10,649 bases of DNA. Source: CAYNFT01 sp964396535 (GTDB lineage: Bacteria > Chloroflexota > Dehalococcoidia > Dehalococcoidales > UBA2162). Below are positions 6,660-10,649 of this stretch, one piece after another. The DNA is taken from NCBI GenBank assembly GCA_964396535.1, contig CAYNFT010000074.1:1-10649 (forward strand), in the 5' to 3' direction. Within the stretch, counting starts at the first letter, position 1. The number at the start of each line of letters is the position of its first letter. The notes below the pieces were generated by a model, which did not search any database, had not been told where the DNA came from, and saw only the letters and a list, made by a program, of their open reading frames with translations. Position numbers and translations under genes: made by a program.

Positions 6660-7148
6660 ATGCCCTGGCTTGATATAGTCATCTTAGTAGTCGTGGCTGT
6701 TGCTACCTTTACTGGATTGAGAATCGGCATCATAAAGGCAGCGTTATCTCTAGCTGGGTTAATAGTTGGCGTAGTTCTGGCTGGGCGCTGCTATGCTCCC
6801 CTGGCTGAGCGATTAACCTTCATACAACAGGATAGTGTAGCCGATGGCGTTGCCTTTGCCATCATACTAATAGGGGTGATGATAGTTACCAGTGTACTAG
6901 CATCACTACTGAAGTGGGCTGCCTCAGCAGTGATGCTAGGCTGGGTTAATCACCTTGGTGGTGCTGTGTTTGGCTTATTCTTAGGAGCCATACTCTGCGG
7001 TGCCCTGCTAACCATCTGGGTCAACTTCTTGGGCATGCCTGAAATTATCAAAGAATCCAATCTGGCAATCATATTACATGACCGCTTCCCATCAGTACTT
7101 GCTTTGCTCCCTGACGAGTTTAATGCGATACGCTCTTTCTTTGAGTGA
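6660..7148 (+). CDS. CvpA family (colicin V production-like) membrane protein
   Basis: A 162-residue protein with four predicted membrane helices (about 4-20, 27-43, 62-85, 98-122). Typical CvpA features are the opening MPWLDIVILVV, Gly19 and Arg21 between the first two helices (FTGLRIGIIKA), and the glycine-rich GWVNHLGGAVFGLFLG (94-109) opening the last helix. CvpA was named from E. coli, where it is needed for colicin V production, and has since been tied to envelope stress tolerance; its molecular job is unclear. The start is ATG 6660 with GGGAGAGG at 6640-6647, 12 bases away, a little long. It follows the permease by 32 bases on the same strand, so it may be co-transcribed with the export cassette, but a functional link is inference. 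It ends 39 bases before the stop of the convergent ferredoxin gene. Confidence 0.88.
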   Translation: MPWLDIVILVVVAVATFTGLRIGIIKAALSLAGLIVGVVLAGRCYAPLAERLTFIQQDSVADGVAFAIILIGVMIVTSVLASLLKWAASAVMLGWVNHLGGAVFGLFLGAILCGALLTIWVNFLGMPEIIKESNLAIILHDRFPSVLALLPDEFNAIRSFFE

Positions 7149-7171
7149 AAAGCTCCCGTTATTACTGGAAA

Positions 7172-7214
7172 CGAAACCGGACTAATCCTAGGTAGTAGCC
7201 GGGGTTTCGCCCGG
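7172..7214. terminator. Dyad symmetry at the convergent gene ends, possible terminator
   Basis: CGAAACC (7172-7178) pairs with GGTTTCG (7203-7209), and ACTA (7181-7184) pairs with TAGT (7193-7196) inside it, with small bulges. A competing perfect hairpin uses CCGGG (7199-7203) and CCCGG (7210-7214). The region covers the last codons and stop of the ferredoxin gene and lies just past cvpA. No clear T-run follows on either strand, so termination here is only possible. Confidence 0.35.
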
Positions 7215-7454
7215 ATGCAAGCCCTTCCATTTTTCAAGTAGCTGCTCGCGACTCTCCTGATGGTCTGGGTCAGCTACACAGGCGTCTACGGGGCAGATTT
7301 CGGCACACTTGGGGGAATCAAAGTTCCCCACACACTCGGTGCATTTATCGGGGTCAATCACATAGATTGTTTCCCCCTCACTGATTGCCTGATTTTGGCA
7401 CTCTGGCTCGCAGGCTCCACAGCTAATGCACTCATCCGTAATCTTGTACGCCAT
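7188..7454 (-). CDS. Small 2x[4Fe-4S] ferredoxin, YfhL/clostridial type
   Basis: An 88-residue electron carrier with two cluster motifs. The first is C9-x2-C12-x2-C15-x3-C19 (CISCGACEPEC). The second is C38-x2-C41-x8-C50-x3-C54, followed by Pro. The eight-residue gap between C41 and C50 is the hallmark of YfhL-like ferredoxins, where a loop is inserted in the second motif. A ninth cysteine, C59, follows in CPVDAC. The C-terminal tail beyond 65 is charged and probably helical. The start is ATG with a strong AGGAGG on the minus strand (7463-7468), 8 bases upstream. The stop falls within a dyad-symmetric region. It follows coaD by 47 bases, last in the minus-strand run; its redox partner cannot be deduced from the neighbours. 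Confidence 0.95.
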   Translation of the reverse strand: MAYKITDECISCGACEPECQNQAISEGETIYVIDPDKCTECVGNFDSPKCAEICPVDACVADPDHQESREQLLEKWKGLHPGETPATT

Positions 7455-7462
7455 ACAATATA

Positions 7463-7468
7463 CCTCCT
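7463..7468 (-). promoter_or_regulatory. Strong ribosome-binding site of the ferredoxin gene
   Basis: The minus strand reads AGGAGG 8 bases before the ATG at 7452-7454, a full consensus match. It suggests high translation of the ferredoxin compared with the upstream rsmD and MBL genes, which lack clear sites. Confidence 0.8.
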
Positions 7469-7501
7469 TACTTTACTCCTTAGTGATTTTTTCTGAATAA
7501 G

Positions 7502-7987
7502 CTATACCTTGCTTGGGACTTTCTTTTTCAAAGCTTCGGCAACAGCTTTAGGGACAAGGTCGTTAATATAACCACCTAGGCTGGCCACTTCCTTCAACCG
7601 ACCGGAGCTGAGGAACTGGTACTGCAGGCTTGCCATCAAACAAACGAGCTCAATATCAGGAGACAGATTCTTATTCATCAGTGCCATCTCACGCTCGTAC
7701 TCAAAGTCGGCGCCTATTCTCAGCCCGCGTACTATTGCCTGTGCTCCCACTTTCTCGGCAAAGTCAACAGTTAAGCCACTAAAAACGTCTACCTCAACAT
7801 TGGGCAAGTGAGCCACCGATTGTCTTGTTAAATCCACTCTCTCTTCCGTAGTAAATAGAAGATCTTTAGCTGGGGTATCATAGACTCCAATAATAACCTT
7901 CTGGAAAAGTTTAGCTGCTCTAGCGGCAATATCCAGATGCCCATTAGTTATTGGGTCAAAGGTGCCCGGATAAAAAACAATGGTCAC
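7502..7987 (-). CDS. coaD: Phosphopantetheine adenylyltransferase
   Basis: Transfers AMP from ATP to 4'-phosphopantetheine, giving dephospho-CoA, the penultimate step of CoA synthesis, in the cytoplasm. The 161-residue length is normal. The nucleotidyltransferase motif TNGH (14-17) lies in YPGTFDPITNGHLD, and IVRGLRIGADFEYERE (85-100) holds the conserved substrate-binding Arg88. FLSSGRLKEVASLGG (125-139) matches the ATP-contacting region, where other members usually have a third Ser in place of Gly129. The start is GTG 7985-7987: it begins the family's usual N-terminus and has AGGAGG 7 bases upstream on the minus strand (7995-8000), inside the end of rsmD. An in-frame ATG at 8020 would add 11 unconserved residues. 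Its GTG overlaps the rsmD stop in GTGA. Confidence 0.96.
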   Translation of the reverse strand: MTIVFYPGTFDPITNGHLDIAARAAKLFQKVIIGVYDTPAKDLLFTTEERVDLTRQSVAHLPNVEVDVFSGLTVDFAEKVGAQAIVRGLRIGADFEYEREMALMNKNLSPDIELVCLMASLQYQFLSSGRLKEVASLGGYINDLVPKAVAEALKKKVPSKV

Positions 7988-8538
7988 GCCTTGTCCTCCT
8001 TTCGATATACTGCAATGCAACTGTCACCGTGTCGGTGTTCCTTAATTAGATTTAATGTGCCATAGGTTGAATTCAGTGGAAGGTGAGGGGAGTGGGTTAT
8101 TACTACAGTCGTGTCTGTCCCGACTAACTCAGAGGTTCCCAGTTGCTCTACAAGGTTGCCTATAGACGAATCAGAATAGGGTGGGTCCATCAATATAATG
8201 CTATACTCCTTATCAAGAAAGGAAAAAGCTTTAGCTACACTGCAACAATAAATATGAGCCTGTTCTGTTAGCTTTGTCTTTTCTAAATTCTCCCTAATTA
8301 TAGCACAACATCTGGGCTCACGTTCAACAAAATCAACCCAACCAGCACCACGACTCAAAGCCTCAATACCTAAAGAACCGCTACCAGAAAATAAATCAAG
8401 TACCTGCTCCCAATCACTGGCTATGTTTTCCAGTATAGAAAAAATAGCCCCCTTTACTAAATCTGTTGCCGGGCGAGTAACAGTTCTCTTTGGTACTTTA
8501 AGCCGGTGCCCCTTGGCTTTACCAGCAATAACTCTCAT
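7984..8538 (-). CDS. rsmD: 16S rRNA (guanine-N2)-methyltransferase
   Basis: Methylates the exocyclic amine of G966 (E. coli numbering) of 16S rRNA in the small ribosomal subunit, using S-adenosylmethionine. The 184 residues show the family N-terminus MRVIAGKAKGHRLKVP, TRPATDLVKGAIF (21-33), SAM-binding motif I VLDLFSGSGSLGIEALSRGA (46-65), acidic Glu72 of motif II, and catalytic DPPY (118-121). The start at ATG 8536-8538 is set by the conserved opening residues, although no clear ribosome-binding site precedes it. It lies 37 bases downstream of the MBL-fold gene, and its stop overlaps the coaD start by 4 bases. rsmD-coaD pairing is very common in bacteria, which supports both calls. Confidence 0.96.
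   Translation of the reverse strand: MRVIAGKAKGHRLKVPKRTVTRPATDLVKGAIFSILENIASDWEQVLDLFSGSGSLGIEALSRGAGWVDFVEREPRCCAIIRENLEKTKLTEQAHIYCCSVAKAFSFLDKEYSIILMDPPYSDSSIGNLVEQLGTSELVGTDTTVVITHSPHLPLNSTYGTLNLIKEHRHGDSCIAVYRKEDKA
7995..8000 (-). promoter_or_regulatory. Ribosome-binding site of coaD inside rsmD
   Basis: The minus strand reads AGGAGG within the last codons of rsmD, 7 bases before GTG 7987. This decides the coaD start in favour of GTG 7987 over ATG 8020. Confidence 0.8.
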
Positions 8539-8575
8539 TATGCGTATTGATGATAACCAGTTTTGGTGGGTATTG

Positions 8576-9304
8576 TCAATACTTGTTTCTTTCTATCAGG
8601 TCCTGTATCTTGGCGCGGACATCGTCGGATAGTGGTAGACCATGCCCGAGACATAGGATAGAAAAATCTAATTGAGCTATCTTTTCTACTGACTCCGCGG
8701 CTTGCGCTAGGTTGGAGCTAGCCATTTTAGGTGGAAGGTGAAGGGTTTTACGGCGTTTCCTCAGGGCATCACCAGCAATAAGCAGCTTATTTTGCTGAGA
8801 GAAAAGGCTGATGCTGCCTGGGGTATGCCCAGGGGTATGAATAACCTCAAGGCCCCCGAGTGGTTTAAGTACCTCACCGCCCTCCAGCTGAATATCGACA
8901 TCGTCGAATTTAACGGCAAAGACTGAGCGCAGGGTGGAAGAAAGGGGGCGCGGTGGCTTTTGCCCGGTTGCAGTATAGGATGGCTGATTATCCTTATCAC
9001 TTATATCAGCTTTATGAATGGCAACTTCGGCTGAGGTTTGCTGTTTAAGTTCAGCTAATCCACCCATGTGGTCCACATGGTTATGGGTAAGGATGATAAG
9101 GCCGATTTCTTTTGGTGAACGTCCTAAGTAATGGATGAAATCTATTATTTGAGGTGAACTACCACGAAGACCGGTATCAATAAGTGTCAGCTCTTCCTCA
9201 ACAATCAGTATTACATTGGCACCCCTATTGGTTAGTTGATAAACGTTAGGAATGATTTCACCAGTGCTCTGTATGAGGCGGCGTATTTTAGATATGATAG
9301 ACAT
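8576..9304 (-). CDS. MBL-fold metallo-hydrolase, glyoxalase II-like
   Basis: A 242-residue metallo-beta-lactamase-fold hydrolase with a complete dinuclear metal site: THNHVDHMGG carries His74, His76, Asp78 and His79; the others are His160 (HTPGHTPGS), Asp179 (AGDAL) and His221 (LGHG). LIDTG (41-45) is the usual second strand. HTPGHTPGS and the C-terminal LGHG resemble the glyoxalase II / general MBL group rather than beta-lactamases or RNases, which carry extra domains. A basic stretch LRKRRK (181-186) follows the metal Asp and may shape the active site. No signal peptide is seen, so it is cytoplasmic. Substrate is unknown; thioesters and phosphoesters are known for relatives. It sits 49 bases after purB and 37 before rsmD on the same strand. 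The start lacks a clear ribosome-binding site. Confidence 0.9.
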   Translation of the reverse strand: MSIISKIRRLIQSTGEIIPNVYQLTNRGANVILIVEEELTLIDTGLRGSSPQIIDFIHYLGRSPKEIGLIILTHNHVDHMGGLAELKQQTSAEVAIHKADISDKDNQPSYTATGQKPPRPLSSTLRSVFAVKFDDVDIQLEGGEVLKPLGGLEVIHTPGHTPGSISLFSQQNKLLIAGDALRKRRKTLHLPPKMASSNLAQAAESVEKIAQLDFSILCLGHGLPLSDDVRAKIQDLIERNKY

Positions 9305-9353
9305 ATTTTTATAAGACTGTATATAAGCCGATTCTTTGGATAATTCGCTCAGG

Positions 9354-10649
9354 TTAAATCGATTTTGGAGCTAGCTCTTCGGGCTCGACTCTACTTAATG
9401 TCTCCTTCCATTGGGTTTCAGTTAAACCCAGCCTTTGAAAAACATCATCTATATGGCGCAGGTAGTATTCATAATCAAAAAGCGGTTCAAGCTCCCCTGG
9501 AGGCAGGCTGGCAGTAACCTCAGAGTCAGCTTTTAGCAAACTGAGAAAGTTCCTGTTCCCCTTCCATGCTTTCGTGGCATTACGCTGAACCAGTTCATAG
9601 GCTTCTTGTCGGCTCAATCCTTTATCGATAAGAGCCAGCATTACTCGCTGGGAGAAAATCAGGCCTTTGGTGAGCTCCATGTTGCGCTTCATCCGTTGAG
9701 GATAAATCTGTAATCCCTTCATTATCGAGGTGAAAATGGCGAGCGAGTAGTCTAACAGGAGACAGGAGTCGGGCAGGATAATGCGCTCGGTAGAGGAGTG
9801 GCTGATGTCGCGTTCATGCCACAGGGCGATATTCTCCATTGAGGCTAGAGCGTAGCCCCTTACCAGTCTGGCTAAGCCACAGATTCGTTCACAGAGTTCA
9901 GGGTTCCGCTTGTGGGGCATAGCTGAAGAACCGGTCTGGCCTGCCTCAAAGGGTTCTTCTACTTCTCGCGTCTCGGTTTTTTGAAGACCTCTAATTTCGG
10001 TAGCAAACTTTTCCAGTGAACTGGAAATTATAGCCAAAGTAGTAACAAATTGAGCGTGGCGGTCGCGCTGCAAAACTTGGCTTGATACCGGAGCGGGGGT
10101 GAGCATTAGCTTGGCACAAGCCTTCTCCTCAACTGTGGGAGATAGCGTAGCATAGGTTCCTACTGCTCCCGAAATCTTGCCTACAGCTACGTTTTTTTTG
10201 GCTTCCTTGAGCCTTAGCCTGTTGCGATTCATCTCTTCAAACCATAGCGCCAGCTTTAAGCCAAAGGAAGTTGGTTCGGCGTGAACACCATGGGTACGAC
10301 CTATCATCGGAGTGTATTTATACTTTATCGCCTTTTCGGCTAATACCGAAATGAGCTCCTTTATATCCTGAGTTAATATCTCGGCTGCTTCAACCAGTTG
10401 CAGGCTGAGGGCGGTATCTATTACGTCAGAGGAGGTAAGACCGAGGTGGATAAAACGCGATTCGCTACCCAGGCTGTCGGCAACGGAACCGAGGAAGGCA
10501 GTCATATCGTGGTGGGTTTCTTTGAGAATCTCCTCCATTCGTTTAAAATTAACTCGGGCTAGCTTTATCTTAGGCACCGCATTTCTGGGGATGACACCTA
10601 AATCAGCCCAGGCTTCACAGACGGCGATTTCAACATCAAGCCACTTGGC
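9354..10649 (-). CDS. purB: Adenylosuccinate lyase (5' end outside window)
   Basis: Catalyses two fumarate-releasing steps of purine synthesis: SAICAR to AICAR, and adenylosuccinate to AMP. The frame is open through the right edge. Upstream of an internal GTG (10575-10577) it still reads KWLDVEIAVCEAWADLGVIP, which is the usual N-terminal region, so that codon is not the start and only about 20 residues are missing. 431 residues are visible. Family motifs are HLGLTSSDVIDTALSLQL, RTHGVHAEPTSFG with a probable catalytic His, and the fumarase/lyase signature GSSAMPHKRNP (9900-9932). The C-terminal domain is complete, ending LAPKSI. It is first of the minus-strand run; the gap to the MBL gene is 49 bases. 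Upstream control lies outside the window. Confidence 0.97.
   Translation of the reverse strand, partial: AKWLDVEIAVCEAWADLGVIPRNAVPKIKLARVNFKRMEEILKETHHDMTAFLGSVADSLGSESRFIHLGLTSSDVIDTALSLQLVEAAEILTQDIKELISVLAEKAIKYKYTPMIGRTHGVHAEPTSFGLKLALWFEEMNRNRLRLKEAKKNVAVGKISGAVGTYATLSPTVEEKACAKLMLTPAPVSSQVLQRDRHAQFVTTLAIISSSLEKFATEIRGLQKTETREVEEPFEAGQTGSSAMPHKRNPELCERICGLARLVRGYALASMENIALWHERDISHSSTERIILPDSCLLLDYSLAIFTSIMKGLQIYPQRMKRNMELTKGLIFSQRVMLALIDKGLSRQEAYELVQRNATKAWKGNRNFLSLLKADSEVTASLPPGELEPLFDYEYYLRHIDDVFQRLGLTETQWKETLSRVEPEELAPKSI

Noticed and set aside
7260..7496. Plus-strand open frame of 78 codons opposite the ferredoxin gene
   Set aside because: The minus-strand ferredoxin has complete cluster motifs and a strong ribosome-binding site; this frame has neither.
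8018..8020. ATG as the coaD start
   Set aside because: It adds 11 unconserved residues and overlaps rsmD by more; GTG 7987 has a full ribosome-binding site and the family's normal N-terminus.
10575..10577. GTG as the start of purB
   Set aside because: The same frame continues to the window edge with a conserved purB N-terminal segment.

Overview
The window looks like ordinary chromosome from a bacterium of roughly even base composition. Gene content and protein style suggest the Chloroflexota, class Dehalococcoidia. The clues are compact monoderm-style genes, a clostridial-type 2x[4Fe-4S] ferredoxin next to coaD and rsmD, a lipoprotein-anchored HlyD protein with a MacB-type ABC pair, and a run of housekeeping genes recalled as typical of that group. 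This placement is inference from recollection and was not searched.

Region 1 (1-3177, + strand) is a tightly packed housekeeping run. It holds the 3' three-fifths or so of leuS (leucyl-tRNA synthetase), a small nucleoside 2-deoxyribosyltransferase-like protein starting 1 base after the leuS stop, proC (last step of proline synthesis), and a YggT membrane protein whose GTG start overlaps the proC stop. It reads as one transcription unit that begins upstream of the window.

Region 2 (3178-7148, + strand) starts after a 155-base gap, the longest non-coding stretch here. The gap holds a tetranucleotide repeat, a perfect palindrome and a weak promoter candidate. The gap is followed by a three-gene ABC export cassette: a lipoprotein membrane-fusion (HlyD/MacA-like) protein, a LolD/MacB-type ATPase and a MacB/FtsX-type permease. 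A CvpA-family membrane protein follows 32 bases later. The three cassette products should form one envelope complex: permease dimer, two ATPases and a periplasm-side or cell-surface adaptor.

Region 3 (7188-10649, - strand) converges on region 2. Read in its own direction it runs purB (purine synthesis, 5' end outside the window), an MBL-fold hydrolase, rsmD (16S rRNA methyltransferase), coaD (CoA synthesis, 4-base overlap with rsmD) and a small ferredoxin with a strong Shine-Dalgarno site. The 39 bases between cvpA and the ferredoxin gene end in a region of dyad symmetry that may terminate one or both converging transcripts.

No mobile element, CRISPR array, rRNA, tRNA or riboswitch is visible. 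No gene-free stretch reaches 300 bases. There is no convincing new system; the most notable points are a nine-G homopolymer in proC, the nucleotide-hydrolase-like gene wedged between leuS and proC, and heptad-scale DNA repeats in the HlyD gene.
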